From positions 62,001-126,000 of the forward strand of contig DAIDMQ010000016.1 of assembly GCA_027448945.1 (NCBI GenBank): DNA of 64,000 nt, in the 5' to 3' direction. Below are positions 1 to 9,067 of this stretch, piece by piece (position 1 is the stretch's first letter; each line of letters starts with the position of its first letter). The stretch is from Gallionellaceae bacterium (GTDB lineage: Bacteria; Pseudomonadota; Gammaproteobacteria; Burkholderiales; Gallionellaceae). The notes below the pieces were generated by a model. That model had not been told where the DNA came from, searched no databases, and saw only the letters and a list, made by a program, of their open reading frames with translations. The position numbers were made by a program, and so were the translations under genes.

Positions 1-28
1 CATGCAGCAACTGTTGCCACACCGATCC

Positions 29-496
29 CTAGCAACTAATCCCTTTGAAGTCGCATTGTCGCCATGCTTCGTAAACGCTGACCGCGACCGTATTCGAAAG
101 ATTAAGGCTGCGATTTTCAGGCAGCATGGGTAAGCGTACGCGCTGTGCGGCGGGAAAGTCTGCAAGAACTTCCGCGGGTAAGCCGCGACTTTCAGGGCCG
201 TACAAAAATGTGTCCCCGCCTTGGTAGGACAGGCTATGGAAAGCTTGCGAACCTTTGGTGCTTAGCGCAAACACTCTGCCGGGATCGAAATCTGCTAGGC
301 AGCTTGCCAGATCATCATGCACTTTGAGTGTGGCGAATTCGTGGTAATCCAAGCCGGCCCGTACTAGCTGTTTATCCTCCAGAGTGAAGCCCAGCGGCTT
401 GATCAGATGTAGTTTGCAGCCAGTGTTGGCGCAGAGTCTGATGATATTTCCCGTGTTGGGTGGGATCTCTGGTTGAAAAAGTATGATATTGAACAT
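29..496 (-). CDS. trmL: tRNA (cytidine(34)-2'-O)-methyltransferase, SPOUT family
   Basis: MFNIILFQPEIPPNTGNIIRLCANTG...LYGPESRGLP...LPMLPENRSLNLSNTVAVSVYEAWRQ, typical TrmL/SpoU motifs. Confidence 0.92.
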   Translation of the reverse strand: MFNIILFQPEIPPNTGNIIRLCANTGCKLHLIKPLGFTLEDKQLVRAGLDYHEFATLKVHDDLASCLADFDPGRVFALSTKGSQAFHSLSYQGGDTFLYGPESRGLPAEVLADFPAAQRVRLPMLPENRSLNLSNTVAVSVYEAWRQCDFKGISC

Positions 497-514
497 GGAA
501 AGTTGCTGAGTAAT

Positions 515-547
515 TTCTTGTCAGGAAGGGTAAAAGCGATTAACTTC
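515..547 (+). promoter_or_regulatory. Promoter-like block upstream of the degenerate mshE paralogue (TTGTCA-N17-TAACTT), shared with 2380-2409
   Basis: TTGTCAGgAaGGgTAAAAgCGATTAACTTC ends 43 nt before the ATG; the same block sits at the same distance upstream of mshE. Confidence 0.45.
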
Positions 548-589
548 GCGGTCAATCAGCTGAAGCACAATTTAGAGCGAGGGGGAATT

Positions 590-2284
590 ATGGGGCGTCC
601 GGAGAAAGTCCGCTTAGGTGATTTGCTGGTGAATGCGAATCTGATCTCGCAACAGCAGTTGGATCAAGCCCTTATGCAGCAGCAGAGCAGTGGGCGGAGG
701 TTGGGGCGCTTACTGGTTGAAAATGGATTTGTCAACGAGGAGCAGATATCAGAAACCCTGGCCAAGCTTTTCAATATTCCCTATATCAACCTAAAGCGCT
801 TCAATTTGAATCCGGAGTTGCTCAAGCGTATCCCCGAGGAGCAGGCGCGTCGATATCGTGCCATCGTGTTGGATGCGGTTGAAGATAGGCTGCGTGTCGG
901 TATGGCTGATCCAACTGATGCTGCGGGCTTTGAAGAAATCAAACGCATATTGAAGTGCGAAGTGGATTTGGTAGTAGTCACTGAAGGTCAGGTACTGGAA
1001 AGCATCGATCGCGGCTACAGGCACACCAACGAGATCGGTGGGCAAATGTATACGCGTGTGAATAGCGGACTGCAGGCTGGACATGTGGTTGCTTCGGGTG
1101 AGGCCGCTGCTCCAGAGGTTTCCGTCACCAAGCAGATACAGGCACTGTTTAATACCGCCATGCAAGTGCGCGCCTCGGACATCCATATCGAATTGACAAA
1201 AGAGGCGGTGGTCTGCCGACTTAGGATAGACGGTATGTTGCATGCGCATATCGATCTGGGTTACCCGCCGACGGAGGCAGTGGTGTTGCGGCTCAAGTTG
1301 ATGGCAGAGTTGGATATCGCTGAAAAATATCTGCCACAGTCAGGCAGTTTCAGGACGCACGTTGATGATCAGGGACTTTTGGTGAATCTGGTGTCCTGCC
1401 CGGTCAAGAAGGGCGAGTCGATCGTGATGCACCTAACTTACCAGAACCGGCAAAGAGCGACTCTGGATAGTCTGGGTATGCCCGAAAATATGCTGATCAG
1501 GCTGCGCGAAATCATAGAGTATGGAAAGGGAATGGTGTTGTTTGTTGCGCCGCCAGATGCGGGCATAACGACGACGATGTATGCGGTTCTCACCGAGGTC
1601 GACAAGGTCAGTAAAAAAATATTCAGCGTGGAAGATCTGGTCGAGCATCAAATTACAGGGGTGAATCAGATTCAGGTCGATAGAGATGCGGGATTTGACT
1701 ATTTGTCCGCATTGCAGGCCGCTGCGGTTCAGGATCCGGATGTGCTGATGTTGAGCAGTATCCACGACAAGCAAGTTGCACGCTTGACGATCAAGACGGC
1801 GATGGAACAGCGCGTGGTGCTTGCAAGCTTGAGTAGCAACGACGCGGCTACCGCCTTGTTTCATTTTTCCGAATTGGGTGTGCCGGCATTTATGGTCGCA
1901 TCCTCGGTGCAGGTTGTGATTGCGCAAAGACTGTTGAGGCGTATCTGTCCTCATTGCAGCGAACCCTACGTGGCGAATAGTCAAGAAAGTGCCTGGTTGA
2001 AATCAGAAATGATCTCGTCCGGACAGATTGTTGCCGGGCTGCGTCGCGGACACGGTTGTGGAAAATGTCAGAGTAGCGGATACCTGGGCCGTATCGCTGT
2101 ATTCGAGATGCTGGAAATGAAAGCCACGTTGGTCGAGGCCGCCGCCCACGATGCACCAGGACCTTTCTTGAAAGAGGCAGCGCAGCAAATGCATGGTCAC
2201 AAAATGCTGGATCAGGCGCTCGACTTGCTTAAGAGGGGGCAGACCACAGTGAATGAAGTGATGCACATGAGCATCCGTCATTGA
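590..2284 (+). CDS. MshE/GspE-family paralogue with degenerate ATPase motifs, MshEN domain retained
   Basis: Full-length alignment by eye to the next ORF. ATG at 590 preceded by GAGGGGG. Walker A region reads FVAPPDAGITTT instead of VTGPTGSGKTTT. The provided ORF start (473) is probably too long. Confidence 0.85.
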   Translation: MGRPEKVRLGDLLVNANLISQQQLDQALMQQQSSGRRLGRLLVENGFVNEEQISETLAKLFNIPYINLKRFNLNPELLKRIPEEQARRYRAIVLDAVEDRLRVGMADPTDAAGFEEIKRILKCEVDLVVVTEGQVLESIDRGYRHTNEIGGQMYTRVNSGLQAGHVVASGEAAAPEVSVTKQIQALFNTAMQVRASDIHIELTKEAVVCRLRIDGMLHAHIDLGYPPTEAVVLRLKLMAELDIAEKYLPQSGSFRTHVDDQGLLVNLVSCPVKKGESIVMHLTYQNRQRATLDSLGMPENMLIRLREIIEYGKGMVLFVAPPDAGITTTMYAVLTEVDKVSKKIFSVEDLVEHQITGVNQIQVDRDAGFDYLSALQAAAVQDPDVLMLSSIHDKQVARLTIKTAMEQRVVLASLSSNDAATALFHFSELGVPAFMVASSVQVVIAQRLLRRICPHCSEPYVANSQESAWLKSEMISSGQIVAGLRRGHGCGKCQSSGYLGRIAVFEMLEMKATLVEAAAHDAPGPFLKEAAQQMHGHKMLDQALDLLKRGQTTVNEVMHMSIRH

Positions 2285-2379
2285 CCGCCGTAATTTCTTA
2301 CCATCCCTGTTCATAGGCAACTGCATTCCAATTGTCACTTGCCCCGAATGTTGCTATCCGATGCCGATGGCGGAAAGTG

Positions 2380-2409
2380 TTGTCAGCACGGATAAAAACG
2401 ATTAACTTC
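2380..2409 (+). promoter_or_regulatory. Promoter-like block upstream of mshE, near-copy of 515-547
   Basis: TTGTCAGcAcGGaTAAAAaCGATTAACTTC, 43 nt before the mshE ATG. Confidence 0.45.
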
Positions 2410-2451
2410 CTGCACCACTGTACAAATACAACAAGTAAACGAGGTTGAGAT

Positions 2452-4155
2452 ATGGCGCGTCCGGAAAAAATACGCTTGGGAGATTTGCTGGTAGTCCAGA
2501 AGTTGCTTACACAAGAGCAACTGATGTTTGCGCTCGATCAGCAGAAGCGTAGCGGTCGCCGCCTGGGGCGCGTGTTAGTCGATAACGGTTTTGTAACCGA
2601 GGATCAAATTTCTGAAGCCTTGGCCAAACAACTCAACATCCCATATGTGAATCTCAAGTATTACAACATCAATATCGAGCATGCGCGCTTGTTGTCAGAA
2701 AATCTGGCGCGGCGATTCAGGGCGCTGGTGTTGGAACCTCGCGGTAAACAGTTGCTGGTTGGGATGGCTGATCCCACCGATTTGTTTGCGTTTGATGAGA
2801 TCTCCCGGTATCTGAAGCGTGACATCGATATCGCGGTGGTCAATGAAGGCCAATTGCTGGAAAGCATAGATAGGGCTTATAGGCGTACCGAAGAGATCAC
2901 CGGTCTGGCGACACAGTTGAGTGCTGAGCTGGGAGATTCGTATATAGATTTTGGTGCGCTCAGTGATGGTGTGGGCTCTGAAGAAGTTCCGGTCGTGAAG
3001 TTGCTGCAAACCATGTTCGATGATGCGACCCAGATACGCGCATCCGATATCCATATAGAGCCGCAAGAAGGGCGGTTGGTGGTGCGTTTTCGTATAGATG
3101 GCGTATTGCACCTGCAGATGGAGGCTGATAACAAGATAGGACCCGCACTGGTGTTAAGGCTCAAGTTGATGTCCGGCTTGGATATCTCGGAAAAGCGCCT
3201 CCCGCAAGATGGTCGATTTCATGTGCGCGTTCGTGAGCAAGGCGTAGATGTGCGTATTGCAACTTGTCCCACTCAACATGGTGAAACCGTGGTGATGCGT
3301 CTATTGCGTCAGGATGGGGGCATGGTCTCTTTGTCCGAATTGGGTATGCCAGAAGCGATGCTGAAACGTTTTCGCGAAATCATACGGCGTAGCAATGGCA
3401 TGGTGTTGGTGACCGGGCCGACGGGTAGCGGAAAAACCACGACGCTCTATGCCGCACTGGCTGAAATCAATTCGATCGATCAAAAAATCATCACGGTAGA
3501 AGACCCGGTCGAATATCGCTTGTCGGGTATCAACCAAGTGCAGGTCAATGAAAAGATAGATCTGACTTTTGCGCGTGTACTGCGCTCGGCCCTGCGTCAA
3601 GATCCCGATGTGATTCTGGTTGGTGAGATGCGTGACGCAGAGACGGCGCAGATCGGTCTGCGTGCGGCGATGACGGGTCACTTGGTGTTTTCCACACTGC
3701 ATACACGTGATGCGGCTGGTACCTTGTTCAGATTGGTCGATATGGGGACGCCACGGTTCATGGTCGCTTCTTCTGTGCAGGCCATCATTGCGCAAAGGTT
3801 GTTGCGTCGCGTATGCCAAAGCTGCAGTGTGCAACATGAGCCCACCCCGCAGGAAGCCGAATGGCTGAAGGCCGAGGGCGTGACAGAAACTCGCATGGCC
3901 GGCTTGTTGCATGGCAGAGGATGCTCGCACTGCAATAGCACCGGTTACCACGGTCGTATGGGCGTATATGAAATGCTGGAAATGGGACGTGAGATGGTGG
4001 AAGCTGCCGCCCATGATAGTTCGAGTCACTTCATGCAAGTGGCGGCCGACCATATGCATGGACAGACCTTGCTCGCACATGGGATAGAGCTGGCGCTGCA
4101 AGGGCGAACCACTGTGAGCGAAGTGATGCGTATCGGTAACCAGATAGAGGATTAG
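2452..4155 (+). CDS. mshE: MSHA biogenesis ATPase MshE (GspE/PilB family)
   Basis: MshEN motifs RLGDLLVVQKLLTQEQL / RLGRVLVDNGFVTEDQI; Walker A GPTGSGKTTT; Walker B DPDVILVGEMRD; CxxC pairs. Confidence 0.9.
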   Translation: MARPEKIRLGDLLVVQKLLTQEQLMFALDQQKRSGRRLGRVLVDNGFVTEDQISEALAKQLNIPYVNLKYYNINIEHARLLSENLARRFRALVLEPRGKQLLVGMADPTDLFAFDEISRYLKRDIDIAVVNEGQLLESIDRAYRRTEEITGLATQLSAELGDSYIDFGALSDGVGSEEVPVVKLLQTMFDDATQIRASDIHIEPQEGRLVVRFRIDGVLHLQMEADNKIGPALVLRLKLMSGLDISEKRLPQDGRFHVRVREQGVDVRIATCPTQHGETVVMRLLRQDGGMVSLSELGMPEAMLKRFREIIRRSNGMVLVTGPTGSGKTTTLYAALAEINSIDQKIITVEDPVEYRLSGINQVQVNEKIDLTFARVLRSALRQDPDVILVGEMRDAETAQIGLRAAMTGHLVFSTLHTRDAAGTLFRLVDMGTPRFMVASSVQAIIAQRLLRRVCQSCSVQHEPTPQEAEWLKAEGVTETRMAGLLHGRGCSHCNSTGYHGRMGVYEMLEMGREMVEAAAHDSSSHFMQVAADHMHGQTLLAHGIELALQGRTTVSEVMRIGNQIED

Positions 4156-4156
4156 G

Positions 4157-5388
4157 ATGGCGGTCTACAGTTACAAAGGGCGCAACCACAGAGGCGATCT
4201 GGTGACGGGTTTGCTGGACGGAAGTGACAGTAGTGTGATTGCTGATCAACTGCTAAATACAGGCATCACGCCAGTAGAGATTGAGTTGTCGAGCAGTGGG
4301 CGAAGCAACGGAACCCGCACAGTATGGCTGCAAAAAATACGTGAAAAGCCCATCACCTCGCTGGACCTGATGTTGTTCAGTCGCCAGATGTACACGCTGC
4401 TGAAAGCCGGCGTGCCTATATTGCGTGCCCTTTCAGGTTTGCAGGAGTCAACACCCAACCCCAAGTTCGCGGCATTGCTGCAAGACATACGCGAAAGTTT
4501 GGATAGCGGGCGCGAACTCAGTGCGGCATTTCGACGGCACCCGGAAGTGTTTTCTCCTTTCTATGTCAGCATGGTGCAAGTCGGGGAAATGACGGGCATG
4601 TTGGATGAAACTTTCATCCGGCTCTATGACTATCTGGATTTCGAGCGCGACATGCGCGACCGTATACGCAGTGCGATGCGCTATCCCAGCTTCGTCGTGA
4701 TGGCGATGGCAATTGCATTGTCATTATTAATCTGTTCGTCATTCCCACCTTTGCCAAAGTCTATGCGGGCTTCCATGCAGAGCTACCCATGGTCACCAAA
4801 TTGCTGATCGGATTTTCCAATTTCATGGTGAATTATTGGTTGCTGATGGTTGCGATTGTGGTTGCTGTGGCGGTGGGGTTTCGCTATTACATCCGCACCG
4901 CGAATGGTCAATTCCAGTGGGATAAATACAAGCTACGACTGCCCGTGGTCGGCAGCATCATCATGAAAGCGACTTTGGCACGCTTCTCGCGCAGCATGGC
5001 TTTGGCATTCAAGAGTGGTATGCCTATTTTGCAGGGGATGAATGTCGTTGGTATGGTGGTGGATAACGAATTCATGCGCAGCCGTATCGAGCAGATGCGT
5101 GACGGTATAGAGCGCGGTGAAAGTATCTTGCGTACCGCGGTCGCATCGCAGGTATTCAATTCGGTGGTGCTGCAAATGATCTCTGTAGGTGAAGAGACGG
5201 GCGACATGGATGGCCTGATGTTCGAAGTGGCGGATATGTATGAGCGTGAAGTGAAGTATGAAGTGGAGGGATTAAGTGCCAAGATAGAGCCTATCCTCAT
5301 CGTTGCTTTGGGTTGCCTGGTGCTAGTGCTCGCATTGGGTGTGTTCCTGCCAATGTGGGATTTGGGCAAAGCGGCAATGCACTCATGA
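4157..5388 (+). pseudogene. mshG: Type II secretion/pilus inner-membrane protein MshG (GspF/PilC family), split by a 1-nt frameshift near 4720
   Basis: ORFs 4157-4807 and 4789-5388 are consecutive parts of one GspF-like protein. Out-of-frame codons 4722-4789 read IINLFVIPTFAKVYAGFHAELP, the expected continuation. Confidence 0.82.
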
Positions 5389-5924
5389 TGGGGGCTAGCT
5401 ACAGGCCGGTTTGTCAGTCACGCGGTTTCACTTTGTTCGAGTTGATACTGGTCATTTCGATTGTGTCGGTCTTGGTCGGGGTGTTTTTAAACCGCTTTAT
5501 CAGCTATCAAGAATTGGCCGAACGGACAGCTATGGAGCAAGTGGTTGCTACGGTGCAAAGTGCTTTGGTTCTGCAATTTGCACAAATACAAACCAGGGGG
5601 CAGGAATCTGACCTGGCAGCGATGGCAATCGACAATCCTATGCGCTATTTGCAAAAGCAGCCGCGTAATTATGCGGGCGAGTTTTACGATGCCACACCCA
5701 TCAGCGCCGAGTCCGGCAACTGGATATTCGATTTGAAATCCCGTGAAATGGTTTATTTGGTGCGGCACAAGGAAAATTTTCGGCCCGGCAAAGATGGCAA
5801 TAACTGGATACGTTTTCGCGTGACCATGAAGTATGAAAAGCCGTTATTTAGCAATCAACAAGATGGCAAGCGTGAATTGGTCGGAATTTTGTTTGAACCT
5901 GTTCAGGCATATCACTGGCGGTAA
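5385..5924 (+). CDS. Type IV pilin-like MshB/MshF-type protein
   Basis: Prepilin-like RGFTLFELILVISIVSVLVGVFLNRF; position between mshG and mshA. Confidence 0.6.
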   Translation: MMGASYRPVCQSRGFTLFELILVISIVSVLVGVFLNRFISYQELAERTAMEQVVATVQSALVLQFAQIQTRGQESDLAAMAIDNPMRYLQKQPRNYAGEFYDATPISAESGNWIFDLKSREMVYLVRHKENFRPGKDGNNWIRFRVTMKYEKPLFSNQQDGKRELVGILFEPVQAYHWR

Positions 5925-6041
5925 ACCGCACAATGACTTCGAGTGTTTTCTTCGGTTTGAGAATGAATACATTGAATTTTTGCTAGAAAATGTACATTTG
6001 TCGTGTTAGTCTCACCGTTCGTCAGACGTTTTTTCTGTTGC

Positions 6042-6070
6042 TTGTAGATGTTAAGCCCAGCCACTATAGT
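6042..6070 (+). promoter_or_regulatory. Candidate sigma70 promoter for mshA (TTGTAG-N17-TATAGT)
   Basis: Good -10 with 17-nt spacer in the 234-nt gap before the pilin gene. Confidence 0.35.
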
Positions 6071-6158
6071 CGTGCACGCTGGGTGGGTAAAAATTTAAGA
6101 AAACGGCAATATTTTAAATGTAAGCGGGTGTGACCCGAATAATTCAAAGGAGAGAAGT

Positions 6159-6524
6159 ATGAAAAAGCAAGCTGGTTTTACATTGATTGAATTGGTAATG
6201 GTGATTGTTATTTTGGGTATCTTGGCTGCAACGGCCCTGCCTAAGTTTGTTGATCTTTCCACAGATGCGAAAATGGCTGCGGTTAAGGGTGTGGCTGGTG
6301 CATTGTCATCAGGAGGTACTGTGAACTATGCAGAGCGTTCGGTGAAAGGCACTACCTTTGGTATCGCTACTTCTGGTGTTGCGTGTACCACGATTGCGGC
6401 AGGCGTATTGGATGGCGGCGCACCTGCTGGATATAACTTTACGGGAAATGGTCCAACTTGCACTGTGACTGATAATACTCTTGCTTCGGCGTCAGCTGTT
6501 GCGACTGTTCCTGCCATTAACTAG
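6159..6524 (+). CDS. mshA: Major MSHA-type pilin
   Basis: MKKQAGFTLIELVMVIVILGILAATALPKFVDLSTDAK; strong RBS (aaaggagagaagt). Confidence 0.85.
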   Translation: MKKQAGFTLIELVMVIVILGILAATALPKFVDLSTDAKMAAVKGVAGALSSGGTVNYAERSVKGTTFGIATSGVACTTIAAGVLDGGAPAGYNFTGNGPTCTVTDNTLASASAVATVPAIN

Positions 6525-6625
6525 ACAACGCGGCTTGTAGATGGTGAGTGTGTCATAACAAATGTCTTGGCTGTGGCTTTTGGTTGGCTTTGTCGGATAG
6601 CTATGCAAAGTTACCATCACGGTAA

Positions 6626-6656
6626 ATAAAGGGGGGGGTAATCTCCCCCTCTTTGT
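6626..6656 (+). terminator. Hairpin terminator/attenuator between mshA and the minor pilin genes
   Basis: AATAAAGGGGGGGGTAATCTCCCCCTCTTTGTTT: G/C stem followed by T-rich sequence. Confidence 0.6.
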
Positions 6657-6688
6657 TTGGATTTTGTAAATGGATTCCTCCAGAAGAT

Positions 6689-7129
6689 ATGTTGAAACGA
6701 ATGGTGGGTTTTACCTTGGTCGAACTGGTTATGACGATGGTTATCATCGGCATCCTGGGGGCCGTTGCCGTGCCGCGTTTGTTTGATAATACGATCTTCC
6801 AATCACGTGGATTTTCCGATCAGGTAAAGGCGAGTGTGCGTTTTGCGCAGAAGGTTGCCATCGCACAGCATCGTTTTGTGTGTTTGAATTTCACCGCTAC
6901 GGGGTTAACTTTGAGTCTGGGTACGACCAATGCCTGTGGAACGCCTGTTTCAATGTCTGATGGCAGCGCGAGTTTGAATGCACCGTCAGGGGTGGGATTT
7001 GTTTCCACCCCGGCAAATTTTAATTTCGATGTGTTGGGTCGCCCTTCTTTTGCTACCGCGCAGAGTGTATCCATCACAGGCTCAAATGCGGCTATCACGA
7101 TAGAGGCGGAGACGGGCTATGTGCATTGA
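6689..7129 (+). CDS. mshC: MSHA minor pilin MshC-like
   Basis: MLKRMVGFTLVELVMTMVIIGILGAVAVPRLFD; order after mshA. Confidence 0.7.
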   Translation: MLKRMVGFTLVELVMTMVIIGILGAVAVPRLFDNTIFQSRGFSDQVKASVRFAQKVAIAQHRFVCLNFTATGLTLSLGTTNACGTPVSMSDGSASLNAPSGVGFVSTPANFNFDVLGRPSFATAQSVSITGSNAAITIEAETGYVH

Positions 7130-7622
7130 GACGCCTTCTGCGCTAAACAGGCAGTGCAGATCGCACTACATGCTTGGTGCAAGCCTGATCGAATTAATCA
7201 TGTTCATCGTGATCGTGGGTGTGGCACTCGCCGGGATTACTTTGGTTTTGAACACTACCAACAAGAGCAGCGCAGACCCATTGTTGCGTAAGCAGGCGAT
7301 GGCGGCAGCGTCTTCTATGCTGGAAGAGATTGAGTTGCAGGATTTCATCTCCGCGTCCGGCGCGACTGCTGTCGTGACGACAGCTAATCGTGCCACTTCA
7401 TACCACATCGTCAATGACTACGGAACATATGCAACAACCGGGATATACCCATTTGGTGGAATGGCGCCATCACCGGGGCTACAGAACTACAACGTCAGTG
7501 TGGCAATCACACCGACAGCATTGGGTGATATCGCTGCAGCGAGTGCGGTGATGATTGATGTCACGGTGACAACGCCTGGCGGAGAGGCGATTACTGCCTC
7601 GGGATATAGGGCGGCATACTGA
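7119..7622 (+). CDS. mshD: MSHA minor pilin MshD-like
   Basis: GASLIELIMFIVIVGVALAGITLVLNTTNKSSADPLLRKQAMAAASSMLEEI. Confidence 0.75.
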   Translation: MCIETPSALNRQCRSHYMLGASLIELIMFIVIVGVALAGITLVLNTTNKSSADPLLRKQAMAAASSMLEEIELQDFISASGATAVVTTANRATSYHIVNDYGTYATTGIYPFGGMAPSPGLQNYNVSVAITPTALGDIAAASAVMIDVTVTTPGGEAITASGYRAAY

Positions 7623-8527
7623 TGAGCTACCCTGAGAGAATATTTGCAAAGGTATCTGTGCGCTCCACACAGTCGGGATTCTCGCTGGTCGAACTGATCA
7701 TGGTCATCGTGATTACCGGCATATTGGGCGGTATCGTGGCGGTGTTCCTTAAAGCACCTATACAGCAATATACGGATGTCGCGCGGCGTGCCGAACTGAC
7801 TGATATTGCTGATGCGGCTTTGTATCGTTTGGCGAGTGACATCAGCACTGCTGTACCAAATAGTCTGCGCACCTTGGGCTGCAGCCCCAATTGCGTGGAA
7901 TTCTTGCCCACTACGAACGGTGGTCGTTACCGTGTGGATGCCATGGGTGGTACAGGCGGATGTGGTTTGGCTGGCGATGATTTGGACTTCACGGTTGCGG
8001 ACAGTTGTTTTGAGATCATCGGTCCTCCGCTTACTTTTGCCGCCGGTGATCAGATCGTGCTGGGGAGCGTGCAATCCGATGGTAATCCACCTTATGACAC
8101 AGGCGCAGCCTCGGGTGTGCTGCGCGCCTATGCTGGTACGGCGGGGGTTCAAACGATAGTGCAGATCACGGCGACACAGTTTCCATTTTTTGCCAGCTTA
8201 CCGTCGCGCCGATTCGATGTGGTCGATGGCGCGCAGCAGGCCATCACCTATGCTTGTGAGGGCGTGGGTACAGATGCTGGCGGGACGGGGACAGGGCAAC
8301 TCAAGCGTTATTGGAAGTATGGTTTTGTCGCAAACGCGCAACCTGTGCCCCCTATAGCGCTGGCGGGGGTGCAGAGCGCGATCCTTGCAGACAAGGTTAG
8401 TGCGTGCAATATCAGTTATGGCGCAAACAATCAGCGTTTGGGTTTGTTGACGGTACAACTGACGCTAAGCGTGAGTGGTGAGAGTGTCAGTCTTTACCAT
8501 GAGATACATGTGAATAACATACCATGA
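7622..8527 (+). CDS. mshO: MSHA minor pilin MshO-like
   Basis: SGFSLVELIMVIVITGILGGIVAVFLKAPIQQYTDVARRAELTDIADAALYRLASDI. Confidence 0.8.
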   Translation: MSYPERIFAKVSVRSTQSGFSLVELIMVIVITGILGGIVAVFLKAPIQQYTDVARRAELTDIADAALYRLASDISTAVPNSLRTLGCSPNCVEFLPTTNGGRYRVDAMGGTGGCGLAGDDLDFTVADSCFEIIGPPLTFAAGDQIVLGSVQSDGNPPYDTGAASGVLRAYAGTAGVQTIVQITATQFPFFASLPSRRFDVVDGAQQAITYACEGVGTDAGGTGTGQLKRYWKYGFVANAQPVPPIALAGVQSAILADKVSACNISYGANNQRLGLLTVQLTLSVSGESVSLYHEIHVNNIP

Positions 8528-8955
8528 GGACATTGATGCAACGCGGATTCAGCCTGATTTCAGCCATCTTTTTGTTGGTGGTGGTTGCTGCCTTGGGCAC
8601 TTTTGCCGTGACGCTTTCTACATCGCAAAATCAGTCCCAAACTATGGATATCGTTGGGGCGAGGGCTTATCAGGCGGCATTGGCGGGAATCGAGTGGGCC
8701 GCATTTCATGTTGCGCAAACGGCTGCCAGTGCGCCGGCCGCGTGGGGTGGATGTGTGGCAGGTGCGAATGTGGCAGTCGCCGGGAATCTTGCGGTATTTT
8801 CCCCTGTGACGGTTAATTGCAACGCCACCCTGAGTAATGAAGCCGGCGTAACCATTTGGGTCTACGACGTATCGGCAGTTGCTGCAACAACAGGTGCATT
8901 GCCCGGTAGCGCCAACTATGTGGAGCAGGTGGCAACGGCCAAAATGGCAAGATGA
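8524..8955 (+). CDS. mshP: MSHA biogenesis protein MshP-like
   Basis: MQRGFSLISAIFLLVVVAALGTFAVTLSTSQNQSQTMDIVGARAYQAALAGIEWAAF. Confidence 0.75.
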   Translation: MRTLMQRGFSLISAIFLLVVVAALGTFAVTLSTSQNQSQTMDIVGARAYQAALAGIEWAAFHVAQTAASAPAAWGGCVAGANVAVAGNLAVFSPVTVNCNATLSNEAGVTIWVYDVSAVAATTGALPGSANYVEQVATAKMAR

Positions 8956-9067
8956 AGTAAGATTGTGGCTATAGCCCGTTCTTGAAGTATGGGTAATTAA
9001 GTTCGTAGGATAAAATGCGCGCCATTAATTAAAAATAATCTGGCGCTTGTCGTGCAAGGGGATAGAT

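Noticed and set aside
3301-4101. 266-aa minus-strand ORF opposite mshE
   Set aside because: Antisense to conserved ATPase motifs; composition artefact.
4700-4740. Programmed ribosomal frameshifting in mshG
   Set aside because: No slippery heptamer or downstream structure is evident, and GspF/PilC proteins are not known to use it; error or mutation is simpler.
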